In this document: one piece after another, positions 14,746 through 21,299 of the stretch
Layout: the number at the start of each line of letters is the position of its first letter
Position numbering within the stretch: the first letter of the stretch is position 1
Virus record (IMG/VR): IMGVR_UViG_3300024346_000423
Location: 1 to 27,012 of that record
DNA from: a virus
Reading direction: 5' to 3' (one strand)
DNA: 27,012 nt
Position numbers and translations under genes: made by a program
The notes under the pieces: generated by a model
Seen by the model: only the letters and a program-made list of their open reading frames with translations
The model's database searches: none
Told to the model about the DNA's origin: nothing

Positions 14746-16424
14746 TGTGGTGCTCCTTCGGGCGGTGGGCCGCCTTCTTCTCCGCCTTCGGGTGGTAGTT
14801 CTTCTCCGCCTTCAGCGGGAGGTTGTACTCCAACTGCTCCTAGTTCATTAGTGCCAATACCGCCGGCACTACCTGCGTTCATCATGTCGTCAGTACCCAT
14901 ACCAGCATCATCGTGCTTGTCTGGATTTTCTTCTAACCACATTTCTTCGTTTTCTACAATTTCGTCTTCTTCTAAGCCTAGATACTTGCTTAACACAAAT
15001 CTTCTGCTTAAGAATGGAATTTCTGCTAACTGTGTAAACACTTGTGCTCTGCTTGCATTTAGCTCGGTTTCCCTATACGCCGCAAAGTTTTGTGGCGGTA
15101 GGAATCGTAAATCAAATGTACTTGCATCAATTTCAATGCCTTTAAATTTTAAAAATAACTTAAATTCTTCATCGAAACGTGGCGCAATTAGTCCTTGTAT
15201 ACGTTGGCAATACTTGTTAAAACGGAACTCTTGAATAAATGCAGTACCTACTTTGCCATCTTGATATGCTGAAGTTCCGTCATCGGGTCCAGTAGGCAAA
15301 TAGCTACTAGGTATACGCAACGCTCGCATCATTTTATTAGTAAAGAACTTCAAGTCATCGATTTGACCTAAGTTTTCACCGCCTGGTAATGTTTCTACTT
15401 TACTACCTCTACCATCAGCAGTGGTAGCAAAAAAGTAGTCTTCCATCATACTTAACGGGTTATATCCCGCATCCATAACTGTTTGTCCGCCGCCGTTACG
15501 GCTTGGGATTCTACGTTGATGAATTTCATTTTTAACACGTTCAACAAACGCCATGGCCATGTGTGCTGGCATATTACCTGTATCTATATAGAATACACGA
15601 CGTTCTGGAGCACGTTGTACACGATAGATAATAATAGCATCTTCTAACAATTCTTTTTGTTTATAAATTTTAAACACAGGATCTAATATGCTTGTACCAA
15701 ACGGCCAATTATTATCCATTCCTTCAGTCATTGACAAATGTACTACGTGGTCTGCATCAATACCAAATTCTTCTGTTTCACCTTGATTTTTAATACCGTA
15801 CTGCTGGGCTCCACTGCCGGCTGTACCTAATTTGCCCATTGCGCCTGCAGACTGGAACTGTGTATCGTGTTTGATAATGTCCGTGGCTGTTTTATTCATT
15901 ATGTCCAGAGACAAGTTTCTAACAACATATTGCTCTGGCATTTTTCCTTTACTTTGATTAATAATAATCTTAGTAAGTGCAGTAGGATCTAACCATATCC
16001 ATTCAAATGTTTCTGGATCACGAATAAAGAAATTGTCGCCGTATTTTAATACGCTACGTACTGCACGGAATAAACGTTTATCCCATTCATTAATTCTACA
16101 CCACTGTTGTAGTGCTTTCTTAACAACTTTAACTTCACTATCAGTTGGGGTATCATTGAAATGTACATCAAATGGTACATTTGTTTTTGCATCAAACTGT
16201 GTACTGAATTCTGCAATGGTGTCTAGGGCGGCATTAATTTCGCTGTCCATGTCCATTTGATCATATTGAATATAACGGTCAACACGATTTGGTGTTCCGG
16301 TATACACTTCATTTAAGTAACTAGAAAATTTGCTGGTTGTGACACCTCTAGTATTACTTGTTGGGGGTTGGTTCCCGGGATTAAATGCAGACCCTTGAAC
16401 GTTAAAGTATTTTTTCCAAGACAT
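14742..16424 (-). CDS. 20: Portal vertex protein gp20 (560 aa)
   Basis: Forms the dodecameric portal through which DNA enters and the tail attaches, and nucleates prohead assembly. The sequence follows T4-like gp20: RYIQYDQMDMDSEINAALD (about 46-64), IRDPETFEWIWLDPTALTKI, HVVHLSMTEGMDNNWPFGTS, the IYRVQRAPERRVFYIDTGNMP region, and LRIPSSYLPTGPDDGTSAYQ before the C-terminal stem. Length is near T4 gp20 (524 aa), with the excess in a Gly/Pro/Glu-rich tail (about residues 510-560). The start is ATG 16424, 30 bases after the tape-measure stop. The ribosome site is weak (GAAGAA), and a loose late-promoter-like CTAAATAT lies in that gap. Confidence 0.96.
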   Translation of the reverse strand: MSWKKYFNVQGSAFNPGNQPPTSNTRGVTTSKFSSYLNEVYTGTPNRVDRYIQYDQMDMDSEINAALDTIAEFSTQFDAKTNVPFDVHFNDTPTDSEVKVVKKALQQWCRINEWDKRLFRAVRSVLKYGDNFFIRDPETFEWIWLDPTALTKIIINQSKGKMPEQYVVRNLSLDIMNKTATDIIKHDTQFQSAGAMGKLGTAGSGAQQYGIKNQGETEEFGIDADHVVHLSMTEGMDNNWPFGTSILDPVFKIYKQKELLEDAIIIYRVQRAPERRVFYIDTGNMPAHMAMAFVERVKNEIHQRRIPSRNGGGQTVMDAGYNPLSMMEDYFFATTADGRGSKVETLPGGENLGQIDDLKFFTNKMMRALRIPSSYLPTGPDDGTSAYQDGKVGTAFIQEFRFNKYCQRIQGLIAPRFDEEFKLFLKFKGIEIDASTFDLRFLPPQNFAAYRETELNASRAQVFTQLAEIPFLSRRFVLSKYLGLEEDEIVENEEMWLEENPDKHDDAGMGTDDMMNAGSAGGIGTNELGAVGVQPPAEGGEELPPEGGEEGGPPPEGAPQ

Positions 16425-16454
16425 TTATGTATTCTTCATAGTTTAATATTTAGT

Positions 16455-18575
16455 TTAAGCGTAGGCGCCGGTCGCTTCAACTGCTTTACCAGTTCGTTCG
16501 GTATTGTCGGCTGTTTGTTTTTGGACTCTGACACTTGCTGTCAATTGGTCTTTCATGTCTTGTTGTATCTGCATTTGTTGTTTATTATTGTCTTCTTGAT
16601 TACCATATTGCATCGTTTGGACATTTCTATTCGCCGAAACTACCGCCGCGCTATTATTTGACACTGGTGCTGACATTCCCGCAGTAGTTGCAGGGGTTGA
16701 ACTATCACTACCTCCTAGTAGTTTTTTAACTAACCAATTGTCAGTTAATGCACTAGTAAATTTTCCAATTGCGTCTTTTACATAACTAAATGCCGAAACA
16801 AGTGGCGAAAATATATTAGATAAAAAATCAACTGCCGGTTTTAATATTGCAACTAGGCCATCCACTACAATACCAAATACATTTTTAACACCTATTACAA
16901 GAACGTCTAACACTCGTCCAAAATCTAAATCAAAAATAGCATCTGCCAGAGCACCAAACATGTCTCCTAATTCTGATCCTATCGAAAATATTACTTTGAA
17001 TACATTAACCACAACCCCTATCACAGTCGCCAGTGCTACAAACATTGGCTTTAATACCCAACCAACAACCGTAAACAGTCCACCCAATATATCTGTAGTA
17101 ACTTCCAATATACTAGCCAAATCATCAAACATTGATATAGGTATTGTATCTATTAGTCCAAACAGTTTAGCGGACAACTTGTCCATCATTGCACCCATTT
17201 TTTCTGTTATCTTTTTCAAGTTTTCTTCTGCACGGCCTTTTTTCTTTATTGCTTCTAGTTCTTCGGTGCTCATTTCTGTATACTTTTTGGCATTTTGATA
17301 CATTTCAATCAGTTGTGCGGCCTGAGCATCACCTTGCTGAGCAAGTAATCGTAGTGTAGGTATGTTAGGGCCCATGCTGTTGACCATTGCTTCTGCACTC
17401 TTACCAAATTCACCTGCACTAACGGTGTTGTCTTTTAATTTCTTTTGGAAGTTATCTAGTATAGATACATCACCAAATGGTGCAAACGATTGTCCTAATT
17501 TTGTATTAATAATACTGAGTCCGGCGGCTTCTGCTTCAGCAGTTTGTTTAAATAATTCAGCACCCAATTTACCAAACACTGCTTCCATACCCGAGGCACC
17601 ACGTGCCAATGATTGTATTGCATCTTCGGTGCTTCTACCAAATGCTTTTAATCCTGCTGTTATGATTGGGCTCTTTAACAAGTCGCCCATGCTTTTCTTC
17701 ATGCCTGCCATACTAGCACCAGTGGCCACGCTGACTTCACGTAATGTTTCCAATGTGCCACCATATGCCTTGGCCGCGCCTGCTACTGCGTCAGATCCCT
17801 TAAGACCCTGGGCCGCAAATACATTAATAAAGTCTGCACTGCCTTCAGCTAACTGTTGGCGTGTCATACCAAAAGTACCGTATGTGTCCCTTACTTCTGT
17901 TTGTAGTTTACCAAAGTTGTCTGCGGCTTCTAATCCATTTGCACCCAGTGACCTGTATGCTTGTCCTGTTTTTTCTAATGCATTATAAAATCCAGTCAGT
18001 GACAGTCCAGCACTTGCGGCAATTGCGGCACTTTCCCCTAGTTTGTCACTGTACCCAAGTCCAGCCTCGACCATTTTGTCCATGGAATCAAGATATTCTC
18101 CTACCTTTGCGGCCATAGCTGTAACACCCACTGCCGCCAGCTGTATTGCCATTCCCCATGGGCCACCAAGTAATGCTCCCACACTAGACATGCCACTGCC
18201 CAATGTTTTCATTGCACCATCTACACTAGCTGACCCTTCTGCCATAGCAAATAGTTTTTTGCCAGCGTTCATAGCGCCATGCGTCATTGCAAGTGTAGCC
18301 GAACTTTGACGCTTGGTAGCGTCACCCATGTCCCCAAAGTTTTTCTTTACTGATTGTGCAGTTTCACCCATCTCTGCCAGAGATTCCATTGGGCTTCCGC
18401 CGGCGCCAGATGATCCACTACTGCCTGTGCCAGATTTAGATGTACCGCCAGCCGCACCTACACCTGCAGAACTGCCGCCAAATTTGTCTAGCAGTTTAAG
18501 TAACGTTTCTTCCGTGGCCCATTGTGGGCGTTCGGACCCGTCGGGTAAGGGTATATTTTTAGGTGCGGTTGCCAT
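16455..18575 (-). CDS. Tail tape measure protein (706 aa)
   Basis: Sets tail length and is ejected into the host envelope in contractile-tailed phages. Evidence: a 706-residue, largely helical protein with a Gly/Ser-rich linker near residues 34-62; Ala/Gly/Met-rich helices such as GAMNAGKKLFAMAEG and TLGSGMSSVGALLGGPWGMA; and, at about residues 490-600, several long hydrophobic segments (GLFTVVGWVLKPMFVALATV and following) typical of tape measures. The C-terminal 80 residues are Gln/Asn-rich. It is larger than T4 gp29 (590 aa) and occupies a gp29-like role, but I cannot align it to gp29 by eye. It diverges from gp26/gp51, whose relatives act in tail assembly, which fits a tape measure next to its assembly factors. 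Confidence 0.8.
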   Translation of the reverse strand: MATAPKNIPLPDGSERPQWATEETLLKLLDKFGGSSAGVGAAGGTSKSGTGSSGSSGAGGSPMESLAEMGETAQSVKKNFGDMGDATKRQSSATLAMTHGAMNAGKKLFAMAEGSASVDGAMKTLGSGMSSVGALLGGPWGMAIQLAAVGVTAMAAKVGEYLDSMDKMVEAGLGYSDKLGESAAIAASAGLSLTGFYNALEKTGQAYRSLGANGLEAADNFGKLQTEVRDTYGTFGMTRQQLAEGSADFINVFAAQGLKGSDAVAGAAKAYGGTLETLREVSVATGASMAGMKKSMGDLLKSPIITAGLKAFGRSTEDAIQSLARGASGMEAVFGKLGAELFKQTAEAEAAGLSIINTKLGQSFAPFGDVSILDNFQKKLKDNTVSAGEFGKSAEAMVNSMGPNIPTLRLLAQQGDAQAAQLIEMYQNAKKYTEMSTEELEAIKKKGRAEENLKKITEKMGAMMDKLSAKLFGLIDTIPISMFDDLASILEVTTDILGGLFTVVGWVLKPMFVALATVIGVVVNVFKVIFSIGSELGDMFGALADAIFDLDFGRVLDVLVIGVKNVFGIVVDGLVAILKPAVDFLSNIFSPLVSAFSYVKDAIGKFTSALTDNWLVKKLLGGSDSSTPATTAGMSAPVSNNSAAVVSANRNVQTMQYGNQEDNNKQQMQIQQDMKDQLTASVRVQKQTADNTERTGKAVEATGAYA

Positions 18576-18585
18576 TATCTACGTA

Positions 18586-18593
18586 TATAAATA
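18586..18593 (+). promoter_or_regulatory. T4-type late promoter TATAAATA for gp26-gp51
   Basis: An exact TATAAATA on the plus strand, 38 bases before ATG 18631, with GGAGA 8-12 bases before the start codon. It lies in the 55-base gap shared with the divergent tape-measure gene. Confidence 0.75.
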
Positions 18594-18609
18594 CTCATTA
18601 GTACAGTAT

Positions 18610-18617
18610 TATTTATC
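18610..18617 (-). promoter_or_regulatory. Late-promoter-like site GATAAATA for the tape measure
   Basis: The minus strand reads GATAAATA, 35 bases before ATG 18575. It faces the plus-strand TATAAATA at 18586-18593, so the two transcripts would overlap at their 5' ends. The same GATAAATA variant occurs twice before a fibre gene. Confidence 0.6.
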
Positions 18618-18630
18618 GGAGAAAAATACC

Positions 18631-19476
18631 ATGGAAAACACAAAAATGAATCCGTTGATTCAATATAACAAACGCCCAGCAAGATATATCAAATTACCCA
18701 GCGGCGGCCAAAGCTATAGTAAACCAATTGATTTGTCGGATTCGGGAGAAATAGCAGTATATCCTATGACTGCTAAAGACGAAATCTTATTAAAAAGTCC
18801 TGATGCATTATTAAACGGCGAAGCACTAAAGCAAGTATTCAGAACATGTGTGCCCGGGATTTCAGATCCAAACGAAGTACCGGCCATTGATATTGATTCA
18901 ATTATGGTGGGTATCAGAATGAGTACTTACGGTGATTTTATGGAAACTGAGTTTGTTTGTCCCGACTGTGTTCCATCGGTAAAGAATCCAGTTAATGTAA
19001 ATCTTGGCAATCTATTGGATACCACTGTGTTTTACACTGGATCTAAAATGGTAGAATTATCGTCGGGTATCAAAGTAACTGTAAAGCCTTACACATTGTC
19101 TGCTCAAAATAAAGTTAGCATTGCTGGCTTTGAAGAAATGGCCAAAGGACAACAAGTAGAAAAAGATGTACAGGATCAATTACAAAAAATTAGATTTGCA
19201 GGTGGAAGTTTTACTAGACTGTTAGATGCAACATTGGATTTAATTTCGTCCGCTATAGAAAAAGTAGAAACTCCTGACCGTCAAGAATTCAATGATAGAA
19301 CAATGATTAGAGAATGGTTAACAACTATCAGTAAGCCTGAATTTGATGTAATTGATAAAACCTTAAAGTCACTAATGGATGCTGGTGTAGATACTACTAT
19401 TAAGTTTACTTGTAGTTCTTGTAAAGTTGAACATACAACTGAACTGCCTATGAATCCCAGCGATTTTTTCGCCTAA
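18631..19476 (+). CDS. 26: gp26-like baseplate/tail assembly protein (281 aa)
   Basis: Belongs to the T4 gp26-type baseplate family. Recognised by YIKLPSGGQSYS (about 19-30), EIAVYPMTAKDEILLKSPDALLNG (part of about 40-63), FRTCVPGISDP and VPAIDIDSIMVGIRMSTYG (about 83-101). Two CxxC pairs, Cys110/Cys113 and Cys261/Cys264, suggest a zinc-binding knuckle. The start at 18631 is chosen over the longer open frame from 18313 because it has a GGAGA site and a late promoter, and because the homologous sequence begins here; the upstream part lies inside the divergent tape-measure gene. In T4, gp26 is needed for baseplate hub formation. The stop follows directly after a TTTTTTC heptamer, and gp51 continues in the -1 frame. 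Confidence 0.88.
   Translation: MENTKMNPLIQYNKRPARYIKLPSGGQSYSKPIDLSDSGEIAVYPMTAKDEILLKSPDALLNGEALKQVFRTCVPGISDPNEVPAIDIDSIMVGIRMSTYGDFMETEFVCPDCVPSVKNPVNVNLGNLLDTTVFYTGSKMVELSSGIKVTVKPYTLSAQNKVSIAGFEEMAKGQQVEKDVQDQLQKIRFAGGSFTRLLDATLDLISSAIEKVETPDRQEFNDRTMIREWLTTISKPEFDVIDKTLKSLMDAGVDTTIKFTCSSCKVEHTTELPMNPSDFFA
19464..19470 (+). promoter_or_regulatory. Putative -1 programmed ribosomal frameshift site TTTTTTC
   Basis: In the gp26 frame the heptamer reads T TTT TTC, the classic X XXY YYZ slippery form, one codon before the gp26 stop. A -1 slip here enters an 81-codon frame (19470-19712) that encodes gp51. The following GCCTAAGGC could form only a very short stem, and I see no convincing pseudoknot. 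The site itself may suffice for low-level slippage. Confidence 0.65.
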
Positions 19477-19715
19477 GGCTTTCTTCATTACTTCAAGAAC
19501 CCGCTGAGTTAGCACAGTTTGTTAGCTCGTTCGAAGAAGATCAGAAAGCCATAAGGAAAGACCTTATGTTACTAGCAATTTATAGCGGAATGTCATTTCA
19601 CGATATTCATGATATGTCTTCAGAAGAACGTGGCTCTTTAGCAGAAGCACTAAAGTTTAGAGCAGAACAAGAAGAGCAAGCTATGAAAGATGCTAAAGCT
19701 AAATCAAGAAGATAA
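19470..19715 (+). CDS. 51: gp51-like tail/baseplate assembly factor, expressed as a -1 frame extension of gp26
   Basis: The frame reads RLRLSSLLQEPAELAQFVSS and continues with FEEDQKAIRKDLMLLAIYSG, MSFHDIHDMSSEERGSLAE and a charged helical end (EEQAMKDAKAKSRR). It resembles the short gp51 (baseplate hub assembly catalyst) that follows gp26 in marine T4-like phages. The frame opens after a TGA only about 20 bases before the slippery site. It contains no ATG, GTG or TTG until ATG 19566, which lies inside the conserved part and would leave only 49 residues. Fusion by frameshift would give a protein of about 361 residues (280 of gp26 plus 81). Initiation at a rare start codon, or at 19566, remains possible. 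Confidence 0.7.
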   Translation, partial: RLRLSSLLQEPAELAQFVSSFEEDQKAIRKDLMLLAIYSGMSFHDIHDMSSEERGSLAEALKFRAEQEEQAMKDAKAKSRR

Positions 19716-19725
19716 TTAGAATTGT

Positions 19726-19743
19726 GGCTGTGTAAACACAGCC
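19726..19743 (+). terminator. Hairpin just after gp51
   Basis: A perfect 7-bp stem GGCTGTG/CACAGCC with a TAAA loop begins 11 bases after the gp51 stop. It lacks a clear T run, so it may be an RNA 3'-end stabiliser or a factor-dependent stop rather than a classical terminator. A second 7-bp stem (19752-19769) follows. Confidence 0.45.
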
Positions 19744-19751
19744 TAATCTTC

Positions 19752-19769
19752 GTGTTACTAACGTAACAC
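19752..19769 (+). terminator. Second hairpin after gp51, followed at a distance by six T residues
   Basis: A perfect 7-bp stem GTGTTAC/GTAACAC with loop TAAC. A TTTTTT run lies 10 bases downstream, too far for a textbook terminator. It could act with the preceding hairpin. Confidence 0.4.
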
Positions 19770-20183
19770 TCAATTAAGTTTTTTAACAAGATTAAGTATT
19801 ATCCTGAGTTCAGTCACACTTAGCCTTATTCCAAGGCCAAGTATGTTTAGACATTATCCTTCATCCATATGTCACACTCTAATTAAGAAACTTGTTTTTA
19901 CCAAGCAAAGGCGGTTTCGCGGTACCTTTTTACACTAGACTTTAACGCAACTACGTAACACTATTAGAGCAGGTTACATAGCTTGTGAGTTGTAATTGTC
20001 AACAGAGCTCACTCTTTTTAGCTTTACATATACTAAACCCAGTTCTTTTCAAGCAATTGAACTACGTCCTGTTAAGGATAGTGGAGTTAGTCTCTGCTAC
20101 GGCGCAGAATTTCCATCACTGTGACCCGCGGTCCAGTTATAGGATCCCTGTCAATCAGCCGGGACTTAGCTTTTCCGTAGTTG

Positions 20184-20609
20184 TTATTTGTTGAGTATAT
20201 GTGAGCCGTGGACGCGAACTTGAATGTGCCCATTGTACCAATCTGCAGATTCCAATACTTTATTTGTAAATTGTTCTCTTGCTTCTATGTATGAGCATTG
20301 TGCCTTTGATGTACAGTAATATAAAATTTCTCTTAAGAATTTATCTTTGCCTAATATTTCTACATCTTTGTTAAGTTCTATGTTTGACCCGTAGTAGTCT
20401 TGCCAGTCGCTGTCGATTTTGCTTCTAATTTTCTTTTTCTTTTTTGTGCCATTTTTAAGTTTAACTGTTTTATAAGTTGTTTTACTAAATTTTGCTAGTT
20501 TTTTGCCTATGTATTTTCGATTGGTTACGCTATTGGTAATAACGTAAACAAATCCAATACAGTCTATTGGAAGCGTTTCGACTAAATTTCCTTGGTGTGT
20601 CCATGCCAT
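20184..20609 (-). CDS. GIY-YIG-like nuclease (141 aa)
   Basis: The N-terminal part has GFVYVITNSVTNRKYIGKK (about residues 19-37). It has the paired (G)xxY...KYIGK signature of GIY-YIG nucleases, although the first element reads FVYVI rather than GIY. A Lys-rich stretch (KKKKKIRSKIDSDW) follows, then YYGSN (73-77), LGKDKFLREILYYC, a conserved Glu in YIEAREQF (a candidate metal ligand) and WYNGHI near the end. Proteins of this form occur singly in T4-like cyanophage genomes near gp51 and gp46. It may be a free-standing homing-type endonuclease or a domesticated nuclease. It has no gene around it to interrupt, and sits 48 bases after the accessory operon. Its stop abuts the structured non-coding region. 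Confidence 0.75.
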   Translation of the reverse strand: MAWTHQGNLVETLPIDCIGFVYVITNSVTNRKYIGKKLAKFSKTTYKTVKLKNGTKKKKKIRSKIDSDWQDYYGSNIELNKDVEILGKDKFLREILYYCTSKAQCSYIEAREQFTNKVLESADWYNGHIQVRVHGSHILNK

Positions 20610-20657
20610 GCTTACTATATAGTCTTTATGCTCAATTACTACCAGATCTTATGTGTG

Positions 20658-21299
20658 TTATACATTTTTCTTCTTTTTACTAACACTAGTAACTAAATTT
20701 TCTGCAGAAACTGTTTTTAATTCCGATATTATAAGATTATTGGTACTTAATAACTCTATACATGCATTACCAAATAACCGGTCTACTTCTGCCAAAGTGT
20801 TAGCATTTTTGATGTTATTAACAAACAAGTATCTGAATGATTCCAAAGTATGCATGCCACATTCAATTTCATCTTTTTTAAATTTAACTAATTTTGCGGC
20901 ATCTTCAATTGAACAATTATGTGCATAACTAAAAATTGCCGGCCAATTATTGTGATTTATATTTGCATAGAATTTTTCATTCCCCAAATGAAATTTTTCA
21001 TACTGATATACAATAGAATTATTAATTTGATTAATAGCTATACATTTTGCTCTACGAAGTTGAATATCCTCACTGAATTCACTTAGTGGAGATGCATATA
21101 ACGTTAATAAGTCTGGTTTATAAAATAACCTATATTGAGAATATAATGCCCATGCATTAATTTCCGGAGCTCCAGCGTAATGATAAACGTTAAGGGTAGG
21201 ATCATGCATGGGAGTGTTATCGTCAAAACGATAACTGAGCCAAACTACTTGTCCTGAATATTGGTCTACTAATACTTTAATGCGGTCAAGAATTGCCAT
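20658..21299 (-). CDS. Unrecognised protein, last gene of the accessory operon (213 aa)
   Basis: I do not recognise this family. ATG 21299 (MAILDRIKVLV) is preferred over the TTG at 21323, and it gives a 14-base overlap with the upstream PP-loop gene. The N-terminal half mixes beta and aromatic residues (VVWLSYRFDD, LNVYHYAGAPEINAWALYSQ). The second half is helical, with HNNWPAIFSYAHNCSIEDAAKLVKF (shown in part) and ECGMHTLESFRYLFVNNI. The C-terminus is basic (VSKKKKNV). No signal peptide or membrane helix is seen. Coupling to the PP-loop genes suggests that it acts with them, for example as substrate carrier or partner, but that is only an inference from position. Confidence 0.6.
   Translation of the reverse strand: MAILDRIKVLVDQYSGQVVWLSYRFDDNTPMHDPTLNVYHYAGAPEINAWALYSQYRLFYKPDLLTLYASPLSEFSEDIQLRRAKCIAINQINNSIVYQYEKFHLGNEKFYANINHNNWPAIFSYAHNCSIEDAAKLVKFKKDEIECGMHTLESFRYLFVNNIKNANTLAEVDRLFGNACIELLSTNNLIISELKTVSAENLVTSVSKKKKNV

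Larger units (their letters stand above)
19716..20183. ncRNA. 468-base non-coding region with many hairpins, possible structured RNA
   Basis: No frame on either strand is credibly coding, and stops are dense. It lies between the converging ends of gp51 and the GIY-YIG gene. Inverted repeats are frequent: 19726-19743, 19752-19769, GCCTT/AAGGC near 19833, GTGA+GTTG with CAAC+TCAC (19985-20012, one 5-base bulge), TTCAA-GCAA-TTGAA with a GNRA loop on the plus strand (20048-20061), TCCT-GTTA-AGGA (20067-20078), TCTGC/GCAGA (20093-20108) and GACC-CGC-GGTC (20123-20133). The half from about 19985 is richer in stems and G/C than the left half. The strand is undecided and no tRNA T-loop is recognisable. 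Compact phage genomes seldom keep this much empty DNA. Confidence 0.45.

Noticed and set aside
18313-18630. N-terminal extension of the gp26 frame to 18313
   Set aside because: It lies inside the tape-measure gene on the other strand, lacks a ribosome site, and gp26 homology plus promoter and GGAGA place the start at 18631.
19607-19789. Minus-strand 60-codon frame opposite gp51
   Set aside because: It is antisense to gp51, its start lies within the hairpin region and it has no ribosome site.
19716-20183. tRNA or tmRNA in the non-coding region
   Set aside because: No acceptor stem with a T-loop GTTCxAxxC arm could be assembled on either strand; TAGTTCAATT at about 20055-20064 (minus) lacks pairing flanks.
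19985-20194. Plus-strand 69-codon frame in the non-coding region
   Set aside because: No ribosome site, no recognisable protein character, and it runs into the opposite gene's stop.
20184-20609. GIY-YIG gene as proof of an active mobile intron
   Set aside because: There are no flanking exons on the same strand, and similar free-standing genes occur at this position in other T4-like phages.
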